Of a DNA stretch of 64,000 nt, positions 34,193 to 44,117 are shown in pieces; position 1 is the stretch's first letter; each line of letters begins with the position of its first letter. Where the stretch lies: positions 50,917 to 114,916 of the forward strand of contig NZ_BCQP01000032.1 in assembly GCF_001552135.1 (NCBI RefSeq), written 5' to 3'. The stretch comes from Actinomadura chibensis NBRC 106107 (lineage in GTDB: Bacteria > Actinomycetota > Actinomycetes > Streptosporangiales > Streptosporangiaceae). A program made the translations under genes and the position numbers. The notes under the pieces are model-generated. The model searched no databases. It was given only the letters and a program-made list of their open reading frames with translations, and was not told where the DNA came from.

Positions 34193-35163
34193 CCGCGGCG
34201 GTGGTGTCCGCGGACCCGGCCGGGCCGGGGCGGCCCGACCGGATGAGCGCGGCCTACTGCGCCCCGGAGCGGATCCCGTTCGCCGTGGCCCGGCACGCGG
34301 CCGTCCCCGACACCCTGCCCGTCGGCACGCCCGGCAAGGTCGGCGTCCTGGAACTCGGGTTCGAGTTGCTCGGCGGGCGGACCGAGCTGACCCGCCGGTT
34401 CCAGAAGGCGCCGCTGCACATCGCCCGCCCCCTGTTCGTGGACCCCGCGCTGCCCGACATGCCGTACGTGATGTTCCTGACGTCCGGCGGCGGGGTGCTG
34501 CAGGGCGACCGCTACCGCATCGCGCTGGAGTGCGGGCGGGGGACGTCGGCGCACTTCACGACCCAGACCGCCACGCGGCTCTACCGGATGGAACACGACT
34601 ACGCCACCCAGGTGGTCGAGCTGGACGCCGGGCCCGACAGCTACGTCGAGTACCTGCCCGCGACCACGATCCCGTTCCGGGACTCGCGGTTCTACCAGCA
34701 CATGCGCGTCACCGTCGGGGACCGCGCGACCGTCGTCCTCGGCGAGAGGCTGATGGCGGGACGCCTCGCCCGCGGCGAACGCCACGCCTACGCCGCCTAC
34801 TGCACGGACCTGGAGGTCCGGGACGGGCGGGGCCGCCCGCTGTTCGCCGACCCGCTCCGGCTCGTGCCCGGCGAACGGCCGGTGACCGGGCCCGCCGTGC
34901 TGGACGACTTCGGGGTCATGGCCACCCTCTACGTCGTCACCGGGGCCGCGCCCGCGGGCGTCGTCGCCGACGCCATGCACGCGGCGATCGCCGCCACCGG
35001 GCTGCGCGGCGGCGCGAGCGTCCTGCCGGACGACCGCGGGGCGTGGGCGCGGATCCTCGGCGACCGGTCGCCGGAGGTCGACGCGGCCTTCGTCCGGACG
35101 TGGGACGCGGTGCGCCGCCTGCTCCTCCACGTGCCCGCGCCGGAGTACCCCGCGGGCCGGTGA
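34174..35163 (+). CDS. ureD: Urease accessory protein UreD
   Basis: 329 residues. KVGVLELGFELLGGRTELTR, KAPLHIARPLFVDP, MFLTSGGGVLQGDRYRIAL and QTATRLYRMEHDYATQVVEL follow UreD/UreH along its length. UreD docks UreF-UreG to apo-urease. GTG 34174 overlaps ureG by 19 bp; GGGAGG lies upstream. It is the last gene of the first half of the urease cluster. After it the strand changes for the FUSC gene. Confidence 0.9.
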   Translation: MLTGGVTAAVVSADPAGPGRPDRMSAAYCAPERIPFAVARHAAVPDTLPVGTPGKVGVLELGFELLGGRTELTRRFQKAPLHIARPLFVDPALPDMPYVMFLTSGGGVLQGDRYRIALECGRGTSAHFTTQTATRLYRMEHDYATQVVELDAGPDSYVEYLPATTIPFRDSRFYQHMRVTVGDRATVVLGERLMAGRLARGERHAYAAYCTDLEVRDGRGRPLFADPLRLVPGERPVTGPAVLDDFGVMATLYVVTGAAPAGVVADAMHAAIAATGLRGGASVLPDDRGAWARILGDRSPEVDAAFVRTWDAVRRLLLHVPAPEYPAGR

Positions 35164-35176
35164 TCCGCCCGGCCGG

Positions 35177-37339
35177 TCACGGGCGCGGCGGCGCGGCGAG
35201 CGCGCCGACCAGGTCGTCGACGTCGGCGACGAGGCCGTCGAGGATCCGCCGGGCGGCGGCGAGGCCGCGCACCGCCCGGTCCGGAGGCTCGCGCTCCGCG
35301 CCGCGGCGGCGGGCCTCCCGGGCGAGCCGGTCGTCCAGGTCGTCCAGCAGTTCACTCACGTCGAACCGCCCCGGCGGCGGGCCGCCGGGCGCGGCGGCGT
35401 TCTCGACGGCGTCGGCCGCCCGGTCGAGGACGCGCGCGACGGGGCTCCGCGAGCCGAAGGCCACGCCGGTGATGTCCGCCACCGCGATGAGGCGGTCGCG
35501 GATGCGCCCGCAGGCCCGGACGACCGTCGTCAGCCGTTCGATCCGCTCGGGGTCGTGGTCCGGCTCGTTCTCCATCCGGTCCCGCAGGTCCGCGAGGCCG
35601 TCGATGGCCTTCCGGGTCGCGGTGAGCGGGCCGTCCGGCAGCCGGGACGTCTCGCCCTCGGCCACCGCCGCCGCGGCCCGGGCCAGCTCCGCGCACGCGG
35701 ACAGGAGGTCGTCCACCCGCCCGGGGACCTCCCGCGCGGCCTGCCGCGGCCACAGCACCCGCGTCCCCACCAGGGCGATCGCGCCGCCCGCCGCGATGAG
35801 CAGGATGCGCCGCAGCGCGATGGACCAGTTCGCCAGGAAGCTGAGGTCCATCAGCATGAGGCTCAGCGGGGTGACGAAGACGTTCCAGTACGTGTAGCCG
35901 AGCGGCCGCAGGGTGAACGCCACGACCGCGAACAGCGTCATCGCGAGCGCGGCGTGCGGACGGCCGGGCGTCAGCGCCAGCACCACCGCCGCGATCAGGC
36001 AGCCCACGGCGCTGCCGGCGACCCGCTGGCCGACGCGCGACATCGTCTCCCCGTACGTGGCGTGCAGGGTGACCAGGACGGTCATCGCCATCCACTGCCC
36101 GTGCCGGATCCGGAACGCGGTGGAGACCGACATCGCGAGCGCGACCATCAGGGAGACGCGCACGGCCTGCTGGAACAGCGCCGACCGGTGCCGGACCTCG
36201 GCGGCGGCCTCCGCCGCCCGCGCCACCGGGCGCACGCGGACGGCGGGCGCGGGCAGCGCCGGGTCGTCGAGCGCGCCCCGGGCCGACTCCAGCGCGCTTT
36301 GCAGCCGGTCGACGCTCCGGGTGATCCCGTCGGTGATCGCCGCGTTCAGCAGGCCGTCCTTGTCGTCTCCGGCGGCCCGCCAGACCTCCTCGGCCCGGTC
36401 GGGCGGCATCGGCGGGGCCGTTCCGCCGGCGGGCGGGCGCGTCCCCGCCAGTCCGGCGGACAGCCGCCGGGCCTCGGCCGCGAGCGCGCCGATCGCCGCC
36501 ACCGTCTCCGACCGCCAGGCAGCGGGCACGGACGCGGGCAGTGCTCCACCGGCGGTCAGCGCCCGTATCCGCGCCTCCAGGCCGACCGTCCGGTGGATCA
36601 TCCGCCGGAACCCGTCGAGGAGCCGCCGCGGCCGGGCGTTCGGCGTCTCCGGCTGCCCGCTCAGGTAGAGGCTGTAGGTGGTGGCGGCCTTCCGCATGGC
36701 GGCCGCCGCCTCCTTGCGCCGGGCCTCCCAGTCGGCGGCGCCGGTCCCGGGGGAGCGCAGTTCGGCCGCCGCCGCGTCCAGCATCGCGGCGACCGCGTCG
36801 GCCACCGCCCCGAGCGCGCCGCCCAGCGGGCGCAGCCGCCGGAACGGCCAGGGGCTCAGCAGGATCACGGCGACCCACAGCCCGCCGAGGGCCATGAACG
36901 CCATGTTCTCCAGCGGGTGCGCGGGAGGCGGGCGGACCGCGGTGAACAGGACGGCGAACTCCGGGACCGGCTTCACCTGGCCCAGCAGCACCGCGCCCGC
37001 GACGATCGCGGCGAGCGCGACGACGACCGTCCAGGGGAAGGGGGCGAGCAGCCCGCCGAGCCCCCCGCCCAGGGCGACGACCACGATGAACTCGGCCATG
37101 GACCGGGCCCGCGCCCCGTAGGGGCCGGTGGGCGCGGCCACGGCGATCAGGTAGGCCCCGATGGCGGCGAGCGTCCCCCGGTCCGGCCGTCCGCTCAGCA
37201 GGCCGAGCAGCAGGGGCAGGCCGACGCCGAGCCCGGCCGCGAGGCCGTGGAACGGCGCTGCGCGGCGCGCGGCCCGGCCCAGCCGCTCCCGCATCGCCCG
37301 CCGGGCCGACTCGGCGGAAAGCGGCGCTGTCGTGATCAT
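35177..37339 (-). CDS. FUSC family membrane protein (aromatic acid exporter-like)
   Basis: 720 residues. An N-terminal block of about six helices (GLAAGLGVGLPLLLGLLSG, RGTLAAIGAYLIAVAAPTG, VVVALAAIVAGAVLLG), a ~200-residue cytoplasmic region, a second block of about six helices (SLMVALAMSVSTAFRIRHGQW, MAMTVLVTLHATYGETMSR with VGQRVAGSAVGC, the FUSC signature), and a soluble C-terminus. Such proteins export aromatic or organic acids. It lies on the opposite strand and splits the urease genes; no functional link to urease is obvious. It may stem from an insertion into the cluster (inference). Confidence 0.85.
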   Translation of the reverse strand: MITTAPLSAESARRAMRERLGRAARRAAPFHGLAAGLGVGLPLLLGLLSGRPDRGTLAAIGAYLIAVAAPTGPYGARARSMAEFIVVVALGGGLGGLLAPFPWTVVVALAAIVAGAVLLGQVKPVPEFAVLFTAVRPPPAHPLENMAFMALGGLWVAVILLSPWPFRRLRPLGGALGAVADAVAAMLDAAAAELRSPGTGAADWEARRKEAAAAMRKAATTYSLYLSGQPETPNARPRRLLDGFRRMIHRTVGLEARIRALTAGGALPASVPAAWRSETVAAIGALAAEARRLSAGLAGTRPPAGGTAPPMPPDRAEEVWRAAGDDKDGLLNAAITDGITRSVDRLQSALESARGALDDPALPAPAVRVRPVARAAEAAAEVRHRSALFQQAVRVSLMVALAMSVSTAFRIRHGQWMAMTVLVTLHATYGETMSRVGQRVAGSAVGCLIAAVVLALTPGRPHAALAMTLFAVVAFTLRPLGYTYWNVFVTPLSLMLMDLSFLANWSIALRRILLIAAGGAIALVGTRVLWPRQAAREVPGRVDDLLSACAELARAAAAVAEGETSRLPDGPLTATRKAIDGLADLRDRMENEPDHDPERIERLTTVVRACGRIRDRLIAVADITGVAFGSRSPVARVLDRAADAVENAAAPGGPPPGRFDVSELLDDLDDRLAREARRRGAEREPPDRAVRGLAAARRILDGLVADVDDLVGALAAPPRP

Positions 37340-37502
37340 TGATGAGTCATGGCGCGCTCTTGGCTTTCCCGCGCGGGGGAACGGAGATCAGGCTAACAGC
37401 CGTCTTCCGGCCGACCCGCGCCTAGAAATCACCGGGCCGTTCCCATCAGGGGCCGTATGCCGCTTTTGGTCGTCTCGTCAATGTCCGTCGAAAGGATCGC
37501 CG

Positions 37503-37811
37503 ATGAATCTCACACCACGGGAGATGGACCGACTGGTCATATTCACCGTAGCGCAGATGGCCCTCAAGCGCCGCGACCGCGGCCTGAAGCTGAACTACAG
37601 CGAGTCGGTGGCGCTGATCACGCACGAGATCGTGGAGGCCGCCCGCGACGGCAAGTCCGTCGCCGACTGCATGGAGCTGGGCAAACAGGTCCTCGGGCCG
37701 GACAAGGTGCTGCCCGGCGTCCGGGAGATGCTGCCGCTGCTCCAGGTCGAGGCCGTCTTCAAGGACGGCACCAAACTGGTCTCCTGCCACGACCCGATCG
37801 GGGCGAGTTAG
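37503..37811 (+). CDS. ureA: Urease subunit gamma
   Basis: 102 residues. NLTPREMDRLVIFTVAQMAL, RRDRGLKLNYSESVALITHE, EAARDGKSVADCMELGKQVL and VQVEAVFKDGTKLVSCHDPI match UreA from end to end. It packs against UreC in the (UreABC)3 trimer. AAAGGA lies upstream of ATG 37503. Its promoter region also faces the divergent FUSC gene (164 bp between starts). ureC follows after 90 bp. Confidence 0.95.
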   Translation: MNLTPREMDRLVIFTVAQMALKRRDRGLKLNYSESVALITHEIVEAARDGKSVADCMELGKQVLGPDKVLPGVREMLPLLQVEAVFKDGTKLVSCHDPIGAS

Positions 37812-37901
37812 CCGCGCCTTCCCGGCCGCCCGCCGCCGCGTCGCGAGGCCCGCCGGGGCGATGAACGAACGAAATGAAATTCGTCAGGAAGGTGAACCCG
37901 A

Positions 37902-39623
37902 ATGACCTCCATCAGCCGCCAGAAATATGCGTCCATGTACGGCCCGACGGTGGGGGATCGTTTCCACCTGGGGGACACCAATCTCATCGTCGAAGTGGAG
38001 AAGGACCACAGCGAAGGGCATTACGGCGACGAATCCCAGTACGGCGGCGGGAAGACCGCCCGGGACGGCATGGCGAGCGACCCCGCGTCGACCAGCACGG
38101 TGGCCTTGGACGTGGTGATCACCAACGCCGTCGTCATGGACCCGATGATCGGCATCGTCAAGGGCGACATCGGCATCAAGGACGGCCGGATCGTCGGGAT
38201 CGGCAAGTCCGGCAACCCGCACACCCAGAACGGGGTGGACCGGCGCCTCATCATCAGCGCGGACACCGAGGTGATCTCCGGGGAGAACCTCGTCGCCACC
38301 CCCGGCGCGATCGACACCCACGTCCACTTCCTCGCGCCGGAGCAGGCGCAGCACGCGCTGAGCAACGGGATCACCACCCTGGTCGGCGGCGGCACCGGCC
38401 CCGCCGACGGCACCCGCGGCACCACCTGCACGCCCGGCCCGTGGAACCTCGCCCGCATCCTCCAGGCGTACGAGGACATCCCCATCAACGTCGCGGTGTA
38501 CGGCAAGGGCAACAGCAGCCTTCCCGCGCCGCTGGAGGAGCAGATCCGCGCCGGGGCGGCGGGGCTGAAGGTCCACGAGGACTGGGGGACGACCCCCGCC
38601 GTCATCGACACGTCCCTGTCGGTCGCCGACGTCTACGACATCCAGATCGCCATCCACACCGACACGCTGAACGAGGCGGGCTTCGTCGAGGACACCATCA
38701 ACACGATCAACGGCCGCTCCATCCACACCTACCACTCCGAGGGCGCGGGCGGCGGGCACGCCCCCGACATCCTCCGGATCACCGGGGAGCCGAACGTCCT
38801 GCCCGCCTCCACCAACCCGACGCTGCCCTACACGGCCGACTCGGTCGACGAGCTCCTCGACATGACGATGGTCTGCCACCACCTCAGCTACGACGTGCCC
38901 GAGGACGTGGCGTTCGCCGACAGCCGGGTCCGCGCCGAGACGATCTCCGGCGAGACCGTGCTGCACGACCTCGGGATCATCAGCATCATCGGGTCGGACT
39001 CCCAGGCGATGGGACGGGTCGGCGAGTCGGTCACCCGCGCCTTCCAGATCGCCCACCACAACAAGGACAAGCGGGGCGCCCTCCCGGAGGACTCGTCCCG
39101 CAACGACAACTTCCGCGTCCTGCGCTACCTGGCGAAGCTCACGATCAACCCGGCGCGGGCGAGCGGCATGGCGGACGAGATCGGCTCGCTGGAGGACGGC
39201 AAGCTCGCCGACGTGGTGCTGTGGCAGCCGCACTCCTTCGGCGCCAAGCCCTTCATGGTGATCAAGGGCGGCCTGATCAGCTGGTACCAGATGGGCGACC
39301 CGAACGCGTCCCTGCCGACGCCGCAGCCCGTCTACTACCGGCCCACGTTCGGCGCGCACGCGTCCGCGCTGTCGAGCACGTGCGTGACGTTCATGTCCCA
39401 GGCCGGGATCGAGGCCGGGGTGCCCGAGCGGCTCGGCCTGCGGCGGCTCATCAGGCCGATCCGCCAGTGCCGGACGGTCGACAAGCGCCACATGGTGCGC
39501 AACTCGACGCTCGCCGAGATCACGGTCGACCCGGAGACCTACAAGGTCTCGGTGGACGGCGAGCCGGCCCACATCGAACCGGCCACGGAACTCCCGCTCA
39601 ACCGCCTGTTCTTCCTCACCTGA
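37902..39623 (+). CDS. ureC: Urease subunit alpha (catalytic)
   Basis: 573 residues. The nickel site is intact: DTHVHFLAPEQ (His140, His142), AGLKVHEDWG with the lysine to be carbamylated (K223), and later HTYHSEGAGGGHAPD (His ligands). MTMVCHHLSYDVPEDVAFA is the mobile flap with the catalytic His, and an Asp ligand lies in IGSDSQAMGRVGE. The enzyme splits urea into two ammonia and carbon dioxide. The protein ends NRLFFLT, as usual. It needs UreDFG and nickel from a carrier. Confidence 0.95.
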   Translation: MTSISRQKYASMYGPTVGDRFHLGDTNLIVEVEKDHSEGHYGDESQYGGGKTARDGMASDPASTSTVALDVVITNAVVMDPMIGIVKGDIGIKDGRIVGIGKSGNPHTQNGVDRRLIISADTEVISGENLVATPGAIDTHVHFLAPEQAQHALSNGITTLVGGGTGPADGTRGTTCTPGPWNLARILQAYEDIPINVAVYGKGNSSLPAPLEEQIRAGAAGLKVHEDWGTTPAVIDTSLSVADVYDIQIAIHTDTLNEAGFVEDTINTINGRSIHTYHSEGAGGGHAPDILRITGEPNVLPASTNPTLPYTADSVDELLDMTMVCHHLSYDVPEDVAFADSRVRAETISGETVLHDLGIISIIGSDSQAMGRVGESVTRAFQIAHHNKDKRGALPEDSSRNDNFRVLRYLAKLTINPARASGMADEIGSLEDGKLADVVLWQPHSFGAKPFMVIKGGLISWYQMGDPNASLPTPQPVYYRPTFGAHASALSSTCVTFMSQAGIEAGVPERLGLRRLIRPIRQCRTVDKRHMVRNSTLAEITVDPETYKVSVDGEPAHIEPATELPLNRLFFLT

Positions 39624-39754
39624 CCACCCGGCTCGCCATGAACGGCTCGGGTCGGGCCGTTCGAGCGCCCTGGGAGATCGCCTGACCCGCGTGCGATGCT
39701 TGCGGGCATGCGCGGGTTCTCCGGAGACTTGGGGCTGCGACGCCGGGAGCCGGT

Positions 39755-41023
39755 GTGAACGCCGGGGCGCGGAGACCCGTCCTGGCGCTCATGGGGTCCG
39801 GGGAGACCGCCCCGACGATGGTGAGCGTGCACCGCGACCTCGTGGCCCGGGTGCGTCCGGCGTCGGCGGTCCTGCTGGACACGCCCTACGGCTTCCAGGA
39901 GAACGTCGTGGAGATCTCGGCGCGGGCGCGGGCCTACTTCGAGCGCAGTGTCGGGTTACGGGTGGATGTCGCGCCGGGCCTGCGCGGGTCCGCCGCGATA
40001 GGCGCGGACGGTGCCCGCGGCGATGCGGGCCTGGCGGCGGTGCGCGGCGCGGACTGGGTGTTCGCGGGCCCGGGCAGCCCGTCGTACGCGCTGGCGCAGT
40101 GGCGGGACGGCCCGGTGGGCGAGGCCCTGGCCGACCACGCGCGGACGGGACGCGCCGCCCTCGTGTTCGCCTCGGCGGCGGCCTGCACGCTCGGCGCGTA
40201 CGCGCTGCCGGTCTATGAGATCTACAAGTCCGGCGCACGCCCCCACTGGCTGGACGGCCTGGACGTCCTCGGCCGTCTCGGGCTGAAGGTCGCGATGATC
40301 CCGCACTACGACAACGCCGAGGGCGGCACGCACGACACCCGCTACTGCTACCTCGGGGAGCGCCGCCTGCGCGCGCTGGAGCGCGAGCTCCCCGGTGACG
40401 CCGCCGTGCTCGGGCTGGACGAGCACACGGCCGCGCTGGTCGACGTCGGCCGGGACGCGGTGGAGGTGCGGGGGCGGGGCGGCATGACCGTCCGGCGCAG
40501 CGGGGAGAGCGTGGTCGTCCCCGCGGGCGGGTCGGTGACCCTGACCGAGCTGCGGGCGCTGGTGCGCGGCGAGGTCGCGCGCCCGGCCGCCCGGCCGCGG
40601 GGCGAGGACGCGGAACCGGCGGCGCCCCCCGCGACCCTGCGGGACACCGTCGTCCGCTGCGAGCGGCGCTTCGAGGCCGGGCTCCGCGAGCGCGACGCCG
40701 AGGCGCTCGTGCGGGCCGTCCTGGACATCGACGCCGCCGTGGCCGCGTGGGCCGGGGACACCGAGGAGGACGACGGCGGCACCGACTGGGCCAGGGACGT
40801 CATGCGCAGCCTGATCGTCCGGCTGGGGCAGTCGGCAGGGCGCGGCCTGGCCGACCCGCGCGACGTGCTGGAGCCGGTGGTGGAGCCGTTGATCGGCGTC
40901 CGCGCCGAGCTCCGCCGGACGGGGTGCTTCGCGCTCGCCGACGCCGTCCGGGACGCGCTCCGGGCGGTCGGAGTGGAGGTGCGCGACACACCGGACGGCA
41001 CCCGGTGGCGCCCCGGCCCGTGA
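39755..41023 (+). CDS. S51-like (class I amidotransferase-fold) protein fused to a CysRS C-terminal-like domain
   Basis: 422 residues. Residues 1-~275 have the fold of S51 dipeptidases/cyanophycinases: VLALMGSGETAPTM, VLLDTPYGFQENV, WVFAGPGSPSYALAQW, FASAAACTLGAYALPVYEIYK, and MIPHYDNAEGGTHDTR. The nucleophile elbow is not a clean G-x-S-x-G. From ~290 on it resembles the anticodon-binding tail of cysteinyl-tRNA synthetase: a helical bundle ending LEPVVEPLIGVRAELRRT, then DAVRDALRAVGVEVRDTPDG followed by TRW. The joint function is unknown. GGGAG precedes GTG 39755. It follows ureC by 131 bp and may be co-transcribed. Confidence 0.65.
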   Translation: MNAGARRPVLALMGSGETAPTMVSVHRDLVARVRPASAVLLDTPYGFQENVVEISARARAYFERSVGLRVDVAPGLRGSAAIGADGARGDAGLAAVRGADWVFAGPGSPSYALAQWRDGPVGEALADHARTGRAALVFASAAACTLGAYALPVYEIYKSGARPHWLDGLDVLGRLGLKVAMIPHYDNAEGGTHDTRYCYLGERRLRALERELPGDAAVLGLDEHTAALVDVGRDAVEVRGRGGMTVRRSGESVVVPAGGSVTLTELRALVRGEVARPAARPRGEDAEPAAPPATLRDTVVRCERRFEAGLRERDAEALVRAVLDIDAAVAAWAGDTEEDDGGTDWARDVMRSLIVRLGQSAGRGLADPRDVLEPVVEPLIGVRAELRRTGCFALADAVRDALRAVGVEVRDTPDGTRWRPGP

Positions 41024-41070
41024 GGAGGGCGGGCCGCCGCCGACCGTACTGCGCGTGAAATGCTGTTGCG

Positions 41071-41574
41071 ATGGGGTCGCAGCAAGCTGTCGCGGTGGAG
41101 TCGGTGGTCGTGGTGGAGGCGCTCGCCTTCCGCGTGACCGGCGACGGCGGCCTGGCCTTCCGCGCGCTGGCGGGGGAGCTGGGCGGCGGACGGCATCCGG
41201 ACGCGGTCGCGCGGGGGCTGCTCGGGCTGCCCCGCGACACCGCCGCGCACCTGCTGCACTCGACGAGCTGGCGGCACGAGCCGTCCGGCCGCGTGCTGCT
41301 GACCTACGCGTGCTGCCCCGACCCGCGGCCCGACCTCCCCGCCGTCCCGCTGACCGGCCGGACGCTGGCCCACGGCGACGGCCCCGCGAGCCCGTCGCCG
41401 GACCGGCCGCGGATGGAGCACGTGGCCGCGCACGCCGTCCGCCACCTGGCCTTCCTGCGGCACACCGACCCGGCCGCCCGCCGGGTGATCGAGCGGGTGC
41501 CGGGGCTGGCCCGCGTCCTCGCCTCGTGGTCGCCGGTACCGGCCGGGCAGTTGCCCGGCTCCGCCGGCGCCTAG
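41071..41574 (+). CDS. Small conserved hypothetical protein
   Basis: 167 residues, not recognised by function. LPRDTAAHLLHSTSWRHEPS and VLLTYACCPDPRP, and a later HAVRHLAFLRHTDPAARRVI stretch, look like a recurrent actinobacterial family without an assigned role. No signal peptide or membrane helix. The stop overlaps that of the convergent fluoride-channel gene. It may be co-transcribed with the upstream S51-like gene. Confidence 0.65.
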   Translation: MGSQQAVAVESVVVVEALAFRVTGDGGLAFRALAGELGGGRHPDAVARGLLGLPRDTAAHLLHSTSWRHEPSGRVLLTYACCPDPRPDLPAVPLTGRTLAHGDGPASPSPDRPRMEHVAAHAVRHLAFLRHTDPAARRVIERVPGLARVLASWSPVPAGQLPGSAGA

Positions 41575-41942
41575 CGGAAGTGCGCCGCGAGGGCGTGCAG
41601 CGCGATGAACGCGAGGAAGCCGAGGGCGAGGCTGCCGATCGCGTTGGCGGCGACCCGGCCGTACGCGCGGTCCTGGATCAGGTGGACGGTGTCGAGTTCG
41701 AACGTGCTGAACGTCGTCAGCGCGCCGCACAGGCCGGTGCCGAGCAGCGCCTCGGTGTCGGTGCCGGTTCCCGCGCCGTGCAGGGCGCCGAGGAGCGCGG
41801 CGCCGATCACGTTGACGGTGAGCGTCCCCCAGGGGAAGGCCGTGCCGGCGAGGGACTTGACGTAGCCGTCCATGACGTAGCGGAGCACCGCGCCGACGGC
41901 CCCGCCCGCGAAGACGAGGAGGATCGCGACGAAGGTGGTCAT
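41571..41942 (-). CDS. crcB: Fluoride channel subunit (Fluc/CrcB)
   Basis: 123 residues with four helices. GAVGAVLRYVMDGYVKS, FPWGTLTVNVIGAALLG (conserved Asn) and GLCGALTTFSTFELDTV (Phe-box and the polar track) identify it. Fluc proteins are dimeric channels that release fluoride. It starts by a 4-bp overlap with the upstream crcB paralogue; such paired genes usually make a heterodimer. Confidence 0.9.
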   Translation of the reverse strand: MTTFVAILLVFAGGAVGAVLRYVMDGYVKSLAGTAFPWGTLTVNVIGAALLGALHGAGTGTDTEALLGTGLCGALTTFSTFELDTVHLIQDRAYGRVAANAIGSLALGFLAFIALHALAAHFR

Positions 41943-42436
41943 GCCGGTTCCGAGCGGTGCGGGATGCGGCGGCCGAGGACCAGCCCGGCGGCGACCGCGA
42001 GCCAGCCGACGACGACGCTCGCGGCCGCGTAGCCGATCCCGAGGCCCGGCCTCCCGTGGTCGCCGAGGGTGTAGATCCCGTCGATGAGGTGCGAGAACGT
42101 CGTGAAGCCGCCGAGGTAGCCGGTCACCGCGAACGGCCGGGCCAGCGGGTGCGGCCTGCCGCCGAGCAGGTACGTCGTCAGCAGGCCCATGGCGAGGCAG
42201 CCGAGGATGTTGACGGTGAAGGTGTTCCAGGGGAACCCCGTCGCGGACGCGGGGATCGCCTTGGTGAGCAGGTACCTCGCGACCGCGCCGGCCGCGCCGC
42301 CCCCGGCGACCTCCGCGACGACGCGCGGGGTCAGCGCCGGCGGCGACGGCCTCGCCTTGTGCGGGCGGAGCGCGGCGGCCTCGGCCCGCTCGCGCCGGTG
42401 CAGATGGTGGAAGCGGTGCGCGGGCGGCTCGTTCAT
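41939..42436 (-). CDS. crcB: Fluoride channel subunit (Fluc/CrcB), second copy
   Basis: 165 residues. A ~40-residue His/Arg-rich N-terminal extension precedes the four-helix core: GAAGAVARYLLTKAIPAS, FPWNTFTVNILGCLAMG, GYLGGFTTFSHLIDG. The last motif has SHL where the canonical family has STF, so one Phe-box residue is changed; the partner gene has the intact form. A 7-bp hairpin (42490-42512) lies in the upstream 150-bp leader. I found no convincing fluoride riboswitch. Confidence 0.85.
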   Translation of the reverse strand: MNEPPAHRFHHLHRRERAEAAALRPHKARPSPPALTPRVVAEVAGGGAAGAVARYLLTKAIPASATGFPWNTFTVNILGCLAMGLLTTYLLGGRPHPLARPFAVTGYLGGFTTFSHLIDGIYTLGDHGRPGLGIGYAAASVVVGWLAVAAGLVLGRRIPHRSEPA

Positions 42437-42489
42437 CGACCCTCCGATCGCGGCGGCTCGCCAATGGAGCGTTGAATGACCCGGTCACC

Positions 42490-42512
42490 CACGGAGATCG
42501 CCGTCCTCCGTG
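42490..42512. repeat. Hairpin between amt and the crcB pair
   Basis: CACGGAG at 42490-42496 pairs with CTCCGTG at 42506-42512 around a 9-nt loop. It may end amt transcription or structure the crcB leader; no U-run follows. Confidence 0.4.
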
Positions 42513-42585
42513 ATCCCCGGCGCTCGCCGGACTATGGGAGTCGGCGCGCCAAACACTCGTCAACGCTCCGGAAAGGCGGCGGCCG

Positions 42586-43797
<1,212 letters not shown>

Positions 43798-44117
43798 TCC
43801 AGACCTTCCGGTCGCCGCTCCCTCCGGTCCCCACGTTGGATTCCAGCCGCCGGGGCGGAGCGTTCCAGCCGACTATGTTCACCCGCGCCGGACGGAAAAA
43901 CGCCGCGCTCGCAAACTTGACCCGTTCCTTGCGCGAGGGATGATCCCGCCGGGGGCGTCACGGCAGGCGGAGATGAATATTACCCGCATTTTGGCGCCCG
44001 CCGGGGCGGCCATTTCAATGGCGTCGGAGATGATCAGTGGATGGCGAATCTGTCGGCTGGTCGGCGCCCCGCCCGCGTCCCGATGGCCCGAATCGCGGCC
44101 GGTCCCCGGAGCGGCCC
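43798..44117. other. Intergenic region between divergent amt and ctaD
   Basis: About 320 bp. No gene is supported. It must hold the promoters of amt and ctaD. I looked for a GlnR-type box near amt and found none that is convincing. The ctaD frame is open from 44037, but a GTG at 44118 has a better ribosome-binding site. Confidence 0.4.

Noticed and set aside
34174..37900. Hidden ureE on either strand
   Set aside because: I checked the frames around the urease genes for the UreE N-terminal peptide-binding domain and the GNxH metal-site region and saw neither. The large open frames opposite the FUSC gene are shadows.
42437..42585. Fluoride riboswitch ahead of the crcB pair
   Set aside because: I looked for the conserved GGNGAUGGNG and CUGAUGACGCC elements on the minus strand and did not find them. 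Only a simple 7-bp hairpin is visible.
43798..44117. GlnR box upstream of amt
   Set aside because: Some GTNAC/GAAC half-sites occur, but none with the two-repeat spacing of GlnR targets. A motif search with a trained matrix would decide.
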